NCBI GenBank assembly: GCA_000507305.1
Contig: DF240480.1
Span: 52,221-116,220, forward strand
Length of the DNA: 64,000 nucleotides
Direction: 5' to 3'
Origin: Breviolum minutum Mf 1.05b.01
Taxonomy: Eukaryota > Sar > Dinophyceae > Suessiales > Symbiodiniaceae
The translations under genes were made by a program, and so were the position numbers. Numbering within the stretch: the first letter of the stretch is position 1; every line of letters begins with the position of its first letter. Shown in pieces: positions 1-13,667 of this stretch. The notes below the pieces were generated by a model. That model did not search any database. It saw nothing but the letters and a program-made list of their open reading frames with translations, and was not told the DNA's origin.

Positions 1-198
1 TAAACACAACCTCAAAAAAGACGCAACTGAAGGGACCTTTGAATCAACCAAGTGATATATGAGCGCTCACTTTAAATAGAACATATAGAATATAGTATAG
101 ATATCTATGCATCAAGAGCAACATGTCATAGGTGTTTTTTTTGTGGGTTTTCATCAAAATCAGAAACAGATAGATACCATATAGGATCATTGTTCAAA

Positions 199-380
199 GG
201 TGGCCAATGGATCCAACTTTTCCAACAAAAATCACTCACCGACATTTCCCATGACCGGACCTCCTCGCCCCACAGGATACACCGGACCGGTCGATCCCCC
301 AATGAGCTATCGCTCCTCCGGGGAGACTTTTGGTTTTGGACCACCAAAACCACCTCCCAAAGATGGAGGAGAATTTCGCA
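199..380 (+). CDS. Weak candidate exon, Pro/Gly-rich peptide
   Basis: After an AAAG|G acceptor-like site an open frame begins V-A-N-G-S and becomes rich in Pro, Gly and Thr, with TGYTGPVDPP and then PPKPPPKDGGEF, up to a GCAG|GC site near 379 that fits the GC donors used downstream. Composition and flanking sites suggest an exon, but there is no recognisable domain, no partner exon nearby, and low-complexity proline codons can occur by chance. I do not assign a function. Confidence 0.15.
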
Positions 381-513
381 GGCGCGTACTACAACACCCT
401 GTCCAGAAGCCCAGGAAGGTCAAAGGGAGGTGGTCGATGTTGATGTTGTTGATCTTGATCGTGTAGTCTTGTTCTTCAAACATGCGCTTTAGGATGCCTT
501 AGTTGGTTTTGCC

Positions 514-564
514 TTTGTTTGTTTGTTTGTTTGTTTGTTTGTTTGTTTGTTTGTTTGTTTGTTT
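514..564. repeat. (GTTT)n microsatellite
   Basis: About twelve uninterrupted GTTT units lie in the gene-poor upstream region. No coding or regulatory role is visible. Confidence 0.95.
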
Positions 565-1710
565 AAACATGTCTATTTTTTGTTTGGTGGTGTTTCAAAT
601 CCCGTTTTCCCAAAAACAGGTGAATTTCTGCTTAACGGCATGAGCGAGGAATGGACCATGTCAATGACGTCCAAGAATAATACATGCTTGGGTAAATGAT
701 AGCGATCTCAAATACACCAAATACATGGCTTTCTTATGCTTTCTTGGAACCTGCCCTTTCACCCAATGGTGAACTGTAGAGAGGTTGCTGAAAAGTGATT
801 TAAATTCATGCAAGATTTTTGGGGGCCCTGTACCCTTGGGGCCTTGGGGTTTGTTTCAAGTGGAACTGGAGCTTTGGGAACCTCCAATTGACAATGGAAC
901 AGCAACAAAATTCAAGCTGCAACATTGATCATTGATCATAAACACAGAAATGTATGTATACCTGGAACCTGTTTTGTCCTCTATTTTGGGGCTTCAACCC
1001 TCAAAAAGAAGGCCGCGGCCTTTTCTTTTCCAATCAAAACAGCTGTCATTTGGGTTCCAGGTATACATTTGCTGATGCTGATTGCACGGTAAATGATTAC
1101 ATGGTTACCATAACTTTTAAGAAACAAAGCTTCATATGTAGAATATCCATATTTTTGAGGTATCATTTTTATGGTTCACCAATTCTCCGTGGAAGTTGGT
1201 CGTCAATTTTTTACCTTCAAATCCTGCAACTTCCATGAGGTTTACGTGAGAAACGGCCTTGGTCCGGTTGAGGTGGGTTTTCTTTGTTGAGACCTTGGGC
1301 ACACTTAGGGGTTTCTTGGGGAGTTACATCGGAAGGTTTTGGGAGATGTTTGAAGGTTTTTTTTGTACAATATGCATATTTCTATTTTTTACAGATGTAT
1401 CTATGGTTTCTTATGCGTATATACATTTATGTAGGTATGTGATACATACATATACAAAATTAATACCTATATATAATACATACTGTCTATACGTGTTCGG
1501 ACCTCATAGTTTCTCAGTTTTTGGATAAGGCAGCTCGCAGTAGAACAACTTCCAAGCAGCCGTTGGAGAGCATTGAGTTCTCCAAAATACCTACTATGAG
1601 AACGCTATGAGATGCCTCAGCTGCGTGGCAGCCTGCCCTTACTCGTGATTTTTGATGAAGGGCCTAAAATCATAGAAACAAAGATGATTAAAACTCGAAA
1701 CTCTGTAGAA

Positions 1711-1819
1711 TACTGTTGATGGAAGAAATGCTGCACCACCTAGGATGTATAAAACACCGTAAACAATGGGACATTTACCATATCAACGGGTTAGCCGGAT
1801 TTCTGAACCATCAACAGTA
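1711..1819. repeat. Short TIR element, family B
   Basis: The left end TACTGTTGATGG and right end CCATCAACAGTA are inverted copies, enclosing about 85 bp that include a GCACCACC...GGATGTAT motif shared with other members. Related copies lie near 7079, 14551, 18833, 37338 and 57388. It has no coding capacity and resembles a MITE or introner. Confidence 0.75.
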
Positions 1820-2877
1820 GTTTGGGGATATTGATAGATATGGGTCCACCTTTCAACCAGGTTAACAAGGATCTTTTTGGTCCCATCAAAAGCACCAGAA
1901 CACCGCAGTACGAGTGCAGGACATTATCCCACCATTATACCTGGAGAAGGTCACAAAGGTGCTCCGAGAGGGATCTTGACTGGTAAAGCACCCTATAAAA
2001 CACACAGCTTGCCCCTGGAAAATGATGGGAAATGCGCGGAGCTCGGCCTATTTTCAAGGGTGAGCTGTTGGTTTAAGGGAGAGTACAGCAGACAAATAGA
2101 AACTGGTCTTTTTCGATATTTTGAAATGGCTTCATGCAGATTCTTGATCTTTTGTGTTGGTGTAAAGCGATGTTGATGTGTGGAAGTATGCATTTCCAAT
2201 CCAGCAGATTCATGGAGCCTGTTGATGTAGCGAAAACAGGAGTATTTTCAGTACTCCAAGCTGCTGTATATTTTGAGGTCCAATTCTTGATGGTATACAC
2301 ACCCGCAACATCATCGAAATAGTTGGACATAGATGCGCTTTCCCATTCAAACCGGGGGGATGTTCCATCGCCATGTTGGTTTTGCCAGAGGGATCCGGAG
2401 TGTATATAGATACAATATGAACCCAAACAGGTCCAAACTCATTGCGTTTGCATTTGGAAGTATATGCATGCACATATTTACGAGAAGGGCAAATCCACAT
2501 GTACATATCCATGGACCAATTGGAAGCATGAAGTGACAATACCATATCAAAGTGCATATCAATATATTATGCTGCTTGCTTCCGCGCAAATGTATATTAG
2601 TAATTAGTGTACTGTTGTTTTCCTTGCGCGTTGTATTTGAGCATAGAATCACGTTGATATATTGAACAACTATGGCTAGAAAGAAAATGATTGACCTCCC
2701 AACATTGATGATTCCCCTTACCGGTTGGTCAAGGTTAGGTTGTATTTTGTTATCCCAAGGAATCCCAAGAGACCAGGAACCTCTGTCAACCATTGGTTTC
2801 CAGGCCACTGGCCCGTTTGGCTACCGGCCTTTGTCGGGACAACATTTCCATAACCTTTGTTTGGCAACCCAGAAGCT

Positions 2878-2983
2878 TACCCTCCCTGAAACAAACATGG
2901 CACCTGAAAATACACCCCTGGAAAAGGAGGTTCCTATTGAAAACCATCAGTTTTAGGTGCTATGTTAGTTTCAGGGAGGGTAC
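2878..2983. repeat. Short TIR element, family C
   Basis: The left end TACCCTCCCTGAAAC is mirrored by GTTTCAGGGAGGGTAC on the right, followed inward by ACATGG on the left and its imperfect mirror CTATGTTA on the right. The element is about 106 bp and non-coding. More diverged relatives lie near 8288 and 14868. Confidence 0.75.
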
Positions 2984-3294
2984 GTTTAAAAGGGCGGGCC
3001 TTTTTTTGGGGCGAAATGGAACGGTCAAATAAGGATGTATCAAAATCTGACAAATTCTGGGAAGATATTACTAGTCAAATGTTAAAACTTTTTAGAAACA
3101 TGTTCAAAAACTATGGTAAAACTATGGGAAGATTTGCACAGGAAGATCAGCATCAGGATACAACAGCCAAGTTGCAAGGTAGTTGCTGGATGTTTCTAAC
3201 AGGGTTTCTTTATGTTTCAGTGTTGTCCAGGCTGGTGAGTTATTAAGATTCAACTCTGGAATTTTAGGGTTGGAAGGGTAATGCTTTCATGGGA

Positions 3295-3409
3295 TACCCA
3301 CCTGAAGTTTAACAGCAAAAGCCACTGAAAAATGGTGGTTGGAAGACGATCCTTTCCTATTGGGGTTTGGTAAGTTTTCAGGGGCGAACTGTTAAACTTT
3401 GGGAGGGTA
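3295..3409. repeat. Short TIR element, family H
   Basis: The ends TACCCACCTGAAGTTTAACAG and CTGTTAAACTTTGGGAGGGTA form an imperfect inverted repeat around a core containing GGTTGGAAGACGATCCTTTC. The same core recurs near 8120-8155, inside a partly eroded copy at about 8093-8180. It is non-coding. Confidence 0.65.
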
Positions 3410-4825
3410 ATGTATGACAAATGATGGAAGTCTCAAGTTGTTCTCACTTGAGTTGCATTTGACTCCCTTCCGTTCATGTGAATCATGCAGCAGTTGAAGC
3501 ATCAGATGAGTTGAACAAAAAACACAACGGAGCCAATATGCTGATAGTCATCGAAGCCTAACCAAAGATTTACTTTCAAGAAAGCTCGTGGTATATCTCC
3601 TTGGTTCCCCCCCTTTGAAAGGGACTTTGGATACCTCTCACCGTAGAATGCTCCCTTCCAACATGAAACCCACATGGATTTTTTTTCCAGCGGTTTCAGG
3701 TTTCGAATTCCGAAGCGTACTGTAAGTTTCCCCTTTTGCAGCTCCGGAAACGTTAACAAGCAAAAGTAGGCCTCAAAACTAGAGTGTTGTAGGAAGGTGC
3801 AACTTGACTGTTGCACATTCGTTTCAGTCGGTGTAACCCCCCAACAAATGCCACACAACCATAAGATTTCTGACGGAAACCAATGAATTGATTCATGAGA
3901 GTCTAAGGGTGCCCCCATAGAGCCACCACCCCATCACGATGATGATTATAATAGAATATACTTCCTCAATGCGGCCTTATTTGTTGGGGGTGTGGCATTG
4001 CCGGAGTACCCTCATATAGATTCTCGTGATTTATGGTTGCGACATTTGGAGACACACCCACTTGTTTTTGAACCTAGTCCCATGTTTCACTCCAGCAGTC
4101 TGACAATGGCAATGGAGCATATACTAGTATCTTTTGAAGATGTGTTTTGGGTTTCAGTTTCAGCCTCGAACTTATAGTGCGTGTTCCGTTCCAAGCACAA
4201 GTCTGGGTGCGTAGACGGTGCATTGTTTGACTAGAAGGTGAGACACCACACCTCCCCAGTTGCTTTTTTAGTACGGTTGATTGTTGAAGTTCTATATGTC
4301 CTCCAAAGCATGGTTTATATATTAATTACAAGCCATTCGTCATGTGACTAGTGACGAATATTTCCCTGAAGGTTAAGGATGCTGAAGGGATCTTCCAAGT
4401 GCCAAAGGCTTTGCGGCAAATCCAGGTTGGTGAAATCTCTTCCATTCAGCATGATTTATATCCCAATAAGCATGTATTATACACCCAAACCAATTTACAC
4501 AATATGTTTTTGTTAATGTGTATTCATGTTCACACAAAAAAAAGTGATATGCATATATAGATATAGTGTCTCAATTGGGACTTGGGGACTATAGCAATTC
4601 AATCTACATGTCATTTGCATTACTTCCCTGATATTCAGCGAACGGCACTTTTTGGGGGTGTCATATCTTGGGATTCGAAGTGAGGCCCTGGAGCTCAATT
4701 CTCTCCACATCCACCAGACTTGCCACGTCTGACCTTCCCAAGACAACTCAGGGGGAGGGAAGGGGTTGGGGGGTGGTTGGAAGATGGGTGAAGGTGAGTG
4801 GATTGGGAAATAGGATCCTATATAA

Positions 4826-4921
4826 ATCCTCCAGGAAACGAACATATCCCAACTTAGGAAAAGAACATTTTCTTAACAAGTGCCTTGGAAGGGGGATAAT
4901 ATGTGAGTTCCCAGCAAGGTA
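4826..4921. repeat. Short TIR element, family F (diverged)
   Basis: The left TCCTCCAGGAAACGAACATA and right ATATGTGAGTTCCCAGCAAGG are imperfect inverted copies. Better-preserved members are at 17995 and 28185. Confidence 0.55.
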
Positions 4922-6513
4922 TCCTATGACAGTTCATGTAGATTTTGTTTGAGTCAGAACTGTTTTCCAACAAGTGGGCATGATGTTCGACTGTTTGTTT
5001 GCCCAACGAGCTGTTTTCGATGCTTAGATTTCTCCATGATCATTTGGGCTGAGTTCTCTTGATGATAGGTGAACACTGCTAGAAAATTTGGTCCAAGGAA
5101 GACCTTTCATGTTTGGGTCAAGGATATGCAGTGGAGGTGTCTGCAAGAGACACCGGTGTTTGACCAGAAAACATCATCAATCCACACCGTCCTATTTGTC
5201 TCCTTTTTTGATGCTAACATTTTGCGTCGACAGAGTTCTCATTGTGTTTTTGATCCTCGTTCATTGGCATTTGAGGCACCTCGACACATAGTATATTTTC
5301 TGCTTTGCGATCACGATCCTGTTGGTAAGTCTATTAGATATACTGTACTCGAAATACAATTTTTAGGTATTTGGATCATAATTTCCCCCCCATCCCCGAA
5401 AGCAACATAGCCCCCGGAAATTAGGCCTTCCCAAAAGGAAAGGATCGATCCCTTAAAACACCTGACCCATACAAATCTATATAGGACGAGCGGCTTTTTT
5501 GGATCACCGTTTGTAAACCAGTCCTTACGGAAGTTGATTCGTGTGGCAAACCAGGTTCGTAGAACAATCAGATATTGATGTAGATTTTTTTCAGTACTCT
5601 CGAGATTTTGAGACATTTTTACCAATCACGTTCTTCGCAGCATCCTGCTTACATCTCAGCAATCTATTTCTAGTTTTTATCTACCTTCTTATCCTGCTGC
5701 TGTATTGAATCCTTAGACCCCCTGCTGACAACACTCCCACCCTTCATTCTTAAGCCATTCCTATACATGCTGTCTATAGACACAGCTCTTCAGTATTCAC
5801 ATCAGCAAAGCCAGCTGATTTACCTTGATATGTTTCTTTGATGTCAGTGGTGCCACTCAGACTTGGCGGTTAATGATGGTTCTGATCTATTTCTGCCTTG
5901 AAACCACCTGACCACCTTTTGATTGTTAGTACCTAATGGTAACTAACCATCCCCGTTCCCACCCTGGGGTATATTAGTTGGTCAATTTCAGCGATGTCAC
6001 ACGACCTCATCCCCAAAGATAGCTGAGCAATCGAAATCATCTCATTTCAGGGAAATTGAGGTTGGTGAAAATAATGATTTGGCCAGACATTATACGTAAT
6101 TTCAGAGGCCGCATCGTCATATGTCAGCGCTTGATGAGGTTACTCCACAGAATTAGAGTCCAATACTGTGCAGGGCCCAGGAGTTCTTGCAGTTTTTTTC
6201 TGCATGTTTCAATTGTCTACGACATGGGATGGATGTGTTGTGTGTGTGTGCATGTCTCACACCGACATGAAATCTCTGAAATGGTTTGTTTTTGGCAGGA
6301 AATTGCCAGGTTTGAGGGTTCGTAAATCATTTGATCCCTGCATGATAAATCATCACAAAACCAATGATTTATTTGGGTAGTAGTGGCCGATGTTTGAGTG
6401 TATAAATCCAAATGGGGATCCATCAATCAACAATCCAAATTACGGGATCCATCAATCAAGATGCTGACATGAGGCAAAAGCCACACCAAGTCTTGCAGGT
6501 AACAATATTGACA

Positions 6514-6610
6514 TAGGTGGTGGTTTCAAATATTTTTCATTTTCACACCTACCTGGTGAAGATTCCCATTTTGACTAATGTTTTTGAAAGGAGTTGAAAC
6601 CACCAACTAG
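6514..6610. repeat. Short TIR element, family A
   Basis: Begins TAGGTGGTGGTTTCAAATA and ends GTTGAAACCACCAACTAG. The core contains GGTGAAGATTCCCATTTTGA followed by CTAATG, nearly identical to cores at 15111, 15653, 24413 and 29171. Reading from the first GT to the last AG, the element has the termini of a GT-AG intron. It is non-coding, about 97 bp. Confidence 0.85.
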
Positions 6611-7078
6611 TGACATATTCACACTGGTCAAATTTTTGTTTTGGGCACGTCGCAAAAATTAAATGTTCACCCCACAAAAGGTATGGAGTTGACAGGCTTT
6701 TTCGGCCTGAAACTGCCAGGATTATCCAGCGTGGTAAATAGAGATTTGAATTTGGCCTCCTGGCATCCTAACCAGGATGGCCAGCAAGAGGGGGCTTAAC
6801 GCTTCCGTGTGACGTTAAGCTTTAAGACAATTATATGATAAAAATATTGTTTTTTAATATCATATATATATATATATATTTATTATTTATTTATACCCTC
6901 TATAGCCATGCAATAGAGATGGGCTTAACAGGGTTTGATCTACCGGTTTGTTCTTTTGTTTTTTTGGTCGCCGATTGAAACGTTGCTCAATCAGACCTAC
7001 TGTATTTGTTCAAAACCCAACATTTAACCTTCATGTGTTTATCTAGATTTGTTTAATCTGAACATGATTTTCTTATAA

Positions 7079-7176
7079 TACTGTTGATGGTTGAAATCCT
7101 GCACCAGTTGATAGGGATTATTTACCGGGTTTTATACATCCCAGGTGATTGTTTGGGATTTCTTCCATCAACAGTA
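7079..7176. repeat. Short TIR element, family B
   Basis: TACTGTTGATGGTTGAAATC at the left is mirrored by GGGATTTCTTCCATCAACAG plus TA at the right. The core has GCACCAGTTGATAGGGATTA and TACATCCCAGG, as in other family B copies. Confidence 0.85.
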
Positions 7177-8287
7177 GTATAGTATGTCCCATTTGATTGC
7201 ACGAAGGCACCTGGTAAGAGAATCAGTTTTTGGTTTGATGATAGTCTTGCTAAACTCACCGGGTCCGATCACTTCGTCTTGGTAGGTGGCGGTCCACTAC
7301 TCACATCGACGTTTCCGAAAATGTGAGTTGGAAACTTGTTGGCAAACAAACAAACAAAAGGAACTTCAGCAAGGAACTTTCGCGCAATTTCCCTGACATT
7401 TTTTTTGTGTTTTTTTTGGGGGGTGGGGTGGGGGCAGGGAACCTAATAACACCCATACACTTTTGGAGCTGGGATGAGTTGATTTTCCTCCCCAAAAACA
7501 ATGGAACTGCCATGGCTGGAACTAAAAGAAAGCCCGTTTTTTTGCTCGTAGCTGAAGGTCACATGAATGAGAGGAAAAGAAACAAGTCATGATATTGAGA
7601 TACTTCAATGGGAAATGTCAGGAAAAGGATCGCATTCTAAACAAGAACCAGTAGTTATTCAACATGGATAATGAATGAAGAATGATGGTGAACCCCGAAA
7701 CAGACCTGTTGGGTGTTGTTTGGTGTTTTATGATTTTTGCAAAACATGTTTTTATATACATATATATATATATATATCATATGTGCTATATATACGTATT
7801 TGCATGTTTTATCTGAATACATGCATTGATAGATGCTACAAACCACCGTGTGCGTGGTTCACTTAGAAGATCCGTCCATCCCGATCTCCTTTTGGTTTAC
7901 TGTATTGGTTGGAATCACATTTGGAATCCCACCCCCCGGCTAAGACAAAAGCATAGAAGTTGTATGCTTGACGTTTGGTCGAAATTGGATCATCAACAAT
8001 CCCAGATGCACCATGTTAGGGATTATTCACCTACATTGAGTCAAAAATGGCCAGATTTATGGGGAAATGTAAGCAACTATTCCCTACACCCCCGAATTTT
8101 TAACAGCTCGCCCCTGAAAAATGACGGTTGGAAGACGATCCTTTCCTTTAGGAGCTTGGCCTATTTTTCAGTGGCTTTCAAAAGTTGAAAATTTCAAGGT
8201 TTTTTTTCCAGCCGAATCCGTTGATGGAACAAATACCTTAGAGGAGACACACACACACACACAAGATGGGCCCAAAAATGATCTGTA

Positions 8288-8396
8288 TACACCCTTCAAA
8301 ACTAACATGGTGCACCTGAAAATCACCTGTTTGAAAGAAAATTCCTCTGAACCAAACCTCCATTTTTGGTTTCCATGTTAGTTTTTTGGGGAGTAG
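8288..8396. repeat. Short TIR element, family C-like
   Basis: Left TACACCCTTCAAAACTAACATGG and right CCATGTTAGTTTTTTGGGGAGTA are inverted copies, with a GCACCTGAAAATCACC motif inside. It is non-coding. Confidence 0.7.
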
Positions 8397-11300
8397 TTGT
8401 AAATGGAGTGAACTATATAAGAATAGAATATAATATAAATGGCCTTAAATAAAATTGTTCGTAGTGTTGTTTTTTTCATCTCGGGAAAAATGTGATGTTT
8501 TCAAACCCTACGTAGAAATCTGGGTGACAAAATGGGCCCATTTTGTAGCCAACGGAAGTGCCTGAAGTGCCATTTTGCCCTATGGATCTAAGGAGCGATC
8601 TCCTGTGCCACCTACCAAATATCGCCTCGGCTGTGGCACCGGTTGGTGTGAAAATCATGACGCTTGGGATGTTGGGTTTACGGGTTTACCGCCCCTGAAG
8701 TTTAACATGATTCACCTTAAAAGTCAGACCCTCGAAAAGGAGAGTCTGGCTTTGGAAAAGCATTATTACGAGAAAGTTTGGGGGTGTAGCTTGTAGCTCT
8801 AGGTGTTTAAATGTGACTGGGATGCTGGGATGGTATGTTACCTAAGTTCCAAAGTGCAGAAGGTGTGGTGATTGTGATTTGAGATGATGAAAGACACAGT
8901 CATGTTGTCACAAGCGATTTAGTACCTCTTTCCTGAATTCCAAAGTGAGCAACGTTTTCAAGCTTAACAATCAGAATTGTTGGAAGTTTGAAGATGAAAA
9001 GGTTCCCAAAGCCTTTCCAGTTCCAAGACTGCCTGCCTGGTTGCCTTTTCAAGGAAGCGGTCGGTGGCGTGAAGTGGCTGCATGAGGTGGTTGTTTGTGG
9101 TTTCTGGATGGAACAAAACCATGCTAGCTGCTAGCTGGGATCTTGGTTGTTGTGAGATCCAAGATGGTATGCCTTGTGTTTTGGGCATGCTGGGATGTAC
9201 TAACAATTAGGTACAACAACATTCACCGTTCAAAAGGGAATGTTGCTGCTGCTGGGAATAGGGCTTGTCATTCCAACAACCAACAACACAAGAGCTGGAG
9301 ATGTTGATTCGATTTCCATCTTTTGGGCCTTCCGCCAGACCTGTCACCAACTGCAGATTTTCACCTGTCGCCAGGATAGATGGAGCTTTAATACCACTTA
9401 CAAGGACCCACTTTCTGGGATTTCTGGCTTTTTTGACCGCTGTTCTCGTTGGCCTATAGTCGTTCATTCAATACTTTAAATCAGTGAGAGGCATTTTGAG
9501 AGATGTGCCAGTTTCTGGGGACCAGAAAGATTGGTAAGATTGACCGATTGACCTGTTTCCTCAAGAGTTTCCTTTGTGGGATGTAAGAGTGAAAACATCC
9601 TTGACTATTTTGACTTGGTTCTTTCCTAGGTGGATGTTCTTTTCCATTGAAGCTTTCTATATACATAAAACTTCATTTGCACCTCTGGAAGCTTTCCCGT
9701 GACCTTGGTTGAGACTTGGCGAAAATCCCGTGTCAGACATTCCCCTTACCCTTCTGCGATGCAGCCATATCATTTGGTGGTATGACCATTGCCCATGGCT
9801 AATGTTTTGGGGTAACCAAAACGCTCAATTTTGGCATAGACAGATGACAACATCAGCCAACCTTGAATTCGCCATGCAGGGCTGTTTCACAACCTGAATT
9901 CCCGTAGGATTTATTTAATTTTTGGGCCCACACACACTGGACTCTTTACTATGCTTGACTCAAATATGGTTTGATGGTATCCTTTGACACGCATGTTCAT
10001 CAGCTCTTGATGATTTCATAAACAAATTGCTGAGAACACGGTTCGAAGTTCCTTCCAAGATCCTACTGACCGTTCTTTCCAGGACTTTCATGACACTGGC
10101 TTTTGCCAGCCTCGGGAACGACCAGGGAGCGCGTCCTTGTCGAGGACCTACCTAAGCTTAGTTGAAGCAAGGAGGGGCTAAGTTGAAACGTTGAAAGATA
10201 TCAGTATCCACTTGCAGAAATGATTTTAGTGATAAACACACCAAGTGCCAAAAAAAACGCAAAATTCACCATGGAGAGAGATTTGCAAATGTTGACTGCT
10301 CATTTTTTTTTCAAAACCAAACGTGGTGGAGTGACAAGCCATGACCTTTGGGTCAGGTGATTTTCACTTCTTCAATTCATCTCTGACTTCTGGATCTAAT
10401 AGAGGTCAAACTTAATAGAAACTGCTAGAAATGTCATGTCTTCTTTCTTTTTCAAAGGTTGATTATCAAGGGATCATGGAGGTTGATAATCACTTAATTA
10501 AGGCCTTATTTCCGTGGGGGGGGGGGTGGTGTTGGGGGGGCCCTTGAACTACCATGATGCAAAATACATATCCAAGGGGTGTGTTTACCCCGCGGGCATT
10601 CGGATTGGCCTGACATCTCAAGCTGGGATTGCTTTAACCCGCCATCAACAAAGATGGTGTGGAAAAGCCACGAAACATTATGAAATGTATGATTTAATAT
10701 TTATATATATACACATATATTTGATGGTATATCAATGATAATGTGGATCTATTATGCAATGAAGTATGCAATAAGATGGTATTGTAGTATAGTACAGCCA
10801 CATGTATTCCAATGAGTATATCATTGCTTCGCTGAGGGTCAACTTGTCTTGTGTGCTGGCATGTGCTGGCTATGTTCCTTGCCAGGAAAATCAGAAGACC
10901 CACCACTGCCAAGTGGTAACGGCGGAGGTCGCACCGAAGTCAAGAAGTGGTTTGTCCTCCTACCTTTGTGATGTTTTTTTGTGCGGTTTTGGTGTGAAAC
11001 TTAAAAAAAGGAAATGTACTGGTGCAAAGGAAACAAATATTATCCAAATACAGAAGCCATAGTAATTAGTAATTAGATATTTATATGTCACTAGTTAGTT
11101 TTAGCACATTCAAATTTTATATCACCGTATGTTACATATGGTGTTGGCCCCACTTTTACCTTGTGTTGTGAGATCAGCCTTCCAACGGTTCAAACTTTGG
11201 TTCGTTGAATTTTCAGTCGGGTGTTTTTGGAGAGATGGAGGCGAAATGCGGCGAACCAATGGATTTATCATGATTCATCCCATTCACATTTTTTGTTAAT

Positions 11301-13088
11301 ATACACACACACACATATATATATATATATATCTGTGTGCGTAAAATCAGAAAAAGTATCCATGTCAACTAGTGCTCGCTTAATACAGATGTTGGAATAG
11401 GACGATCACCAGTTGGGTTGGCCCGTGATGTCTCCAAGGTCGAAATAACTTTGGGAATTGTTTCAGAATTTTTCATGCTTGCTCTTTTTGGTACAGCACG
11501 GACTGAAGACTGAATTGTTCATTCTGAAAGTTTGTGGATTCTACACGATATTTTTTAGTTTAGACCCCCCCCGCACTAGCAAATTCAACATTGATGTTGA
11601 AAATCATGGGTGTTCTTTGAAAAACATCTGCTTGGCTAGGTGTCATCAATTTTTAAGAGTCCATGTATTTAAATTGTTGGGTGATCACTGCTTACGGCCA
11701 TGTTTGACAAGCCCTTCATCACGCCGCAGGTTGCGCTTTTGCATCTTTGCATACCCCAAGTGGAGGGCCATGTTTCACTGTAAAAAAGGGGGCAACCGGC
11801 AACCTAAAAACAGCGCCACAAACGTGGCCAACAGCCTCCGTATATTTTTATTTGAGGGAAGTAGATAGAGGATGTAATGTACACCGTAGTGGAATAACTC
11901 AACCCCCAAAAGGTGGATTAGTAAGGGGTCATGATAAACCAATACATGGGAGTTACGCCATCTACTTTCCAGGTGGTATAGCTATTTTGATGATATTTAA
12001 GTTGGTTGATGAGGTGGAAAATTGGGACTGTTGTTTTTTCCCGCTTGTTCTCCCATGCTGCACTGAAGTGGTGATGTCGTCATTGATTCGATTCATTTGT
12101 TATATGGTCGACATGTTAAGGCCCAGAAACACGTTTGAACGAGTCTAAATCTAAACTTCCCTGGCGACTATGAAAGTTCTACACTTATTAAGCCATCTAT
12201 ATAATTTAATCTACTTTAATAAATATGAATATTGATATATGGTTGAATCACCTGGAAGGTGCAAACACTTTGTTGTTTGCTATAACTCAGTAGCAAGCCA
12301 CGGACATTGAGGCTTACCATGTAGTAGGAAAGCCCAGGGATACCTCAAGGATGCGGAATGCGAAAAAAAAGACGTGCCGGCCGATGTTAGGTCGTGTTTT
12401 GGTTCCTGAATGGGGTAACTACGCCTTTGCCGAAAAACAAACGGCTGGGAACTCAAAAATTGGTGGGTTTTTAGATGCTTGTTGTTATTTCCTACTTTTC
12501 CAAGGATGTATTTTAAATTTTGAGATTCCATGTTAGTTTTCGGGGGTGTATAGCTTCCAAAATGCACTTCTGATTTTGGGTTACTAGCCTTTACCCGCAT
12601 GCGTTGGGGTGCGGGCAAGGTGGGGCAAGGTTGTCTTTGGAAGTTTTACTGTGAAGTGCAAAGATGGGAGACAATACAGATGGAAGTAGGAGTTACCTCT
12701 CTTTACAGTCACAGACGTCTATACTAACATAATTTTGATTTCAGATCGTTACAGTACTACTCTTGATGAAAGAAAAACCGGCGAACCACCACCTGGGATG
12801 GTCCTAAAACCCTGCAAAATAATGGGATGGACTACCTGTCCCTCAAGTTGTTTATCCGGATTTCTTCACAGGGATTCACACGTTTGACAGTTTTTTCATA
12901 GTTTTTCATGTCATTTCCTGTCGTTTTGGGGGTTCAAGACACCTTGATTTCGGCTCAAGCCCAAGTATTCTTCCAGTTCTGCTGGCCCTGACGATTGACC
13001 TCGCAGGCAAGGGGGTTAAGAGGTTGAGGATGTCATCCTTTTGCACTGAAAATACTGAAACGCTTATAACAAAAGGGCAATCAGAAGT

Positions 13089-13194
13089 TGGGTGGTGGCA
13101 ACTCAAATATTTTTAAATGTTCACCCCGAAAAATTGGGGAAGATTTCCCATTTTGACGAGCATATTTTTCAGGTGGGTTGAAACCACCAACCAG
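13089..13194. repeat. Short TIR element, family A variant
   Basis: Starts GGGTGGTGGCAACTCAAATA and ends GGGTTGAAACCACCAACCAG. The core TTTTGACGAGCATATTTTTC is shared with 33902-33995, so this is a sub-family distinct from the TTTGACTAAT sub-family. It lies about 470 bp before petA copy 1. Confidence 0.75.
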
Positions 13195-13667
13195 AGAAGT
13201 TGGGGATTATAGCTTCCCTTTTGGATGTCTATAAATATTATTTCAGTTTTGGCTTGGAAGACTCCAGTTGCAGTGGCTCTTCGTGACTGACATGAAGAAA
13301 GATATGATAGGATATGATAGGACTTTAGTCTTTAGTATTCTTTAGTGACTTGAGTGCATTCGGCTTTGCATTCATCACACATCCTGCTCTACTTCGATGC
13401 AAAATGGGGGATATACGGCGATACAGGGTACCCCAAGTGATCCATGAAACACAATATTGTAGCATCTCGCGTTGGATGAACTGAAACAACCATGCACCAA
13501 TTTTTGGCGGTGAAACAAAAGAACCTTGCCAACCTTGCCAACCATGAAACGATTTAAGGCCGCGCCGCAACCTGCCAACCTCGTGTCGAGTTTTTCTGCC
13601 GGATTTCCCCACAGCCGTTTTTTCCACAGCGATTTCGCCTCGTCGTTCATCGAAGAACTTCGCCATC

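Larger units (their letters stand above)
1..13667. other. Upstream region without a recognisable gene
   Basis: I read both strands for conserved domains and for any of the eleven petA exons found downstream, and saw none. The open frames here are short, do not resemble known families and often run through repeats. What can be seen is a GTTT microsatellite near 514-564, TA-rich runs near 6855-6885, 7752-7790 and 11300-11335, poly-G/poly-T tracts, and several short hairpin-ended elements listed separately (1711, 2878, 3295, 4826, 6514, 7079, 8288, 13089). A weak candidate exon at 199-380 is listed separately. The stretch could be spacer, or long introns of a gene whose small exons I cannot recognise; dinoflagellate introns make that hard to exclude by eye. 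Confidence 0.6.

Noticed and set aside
5069-5410. 113-codon frame in the upstream region
   Set aside because: No domain, no repeat of this peptide elsewhere, and no convincing splice context; length is within chance expectation.
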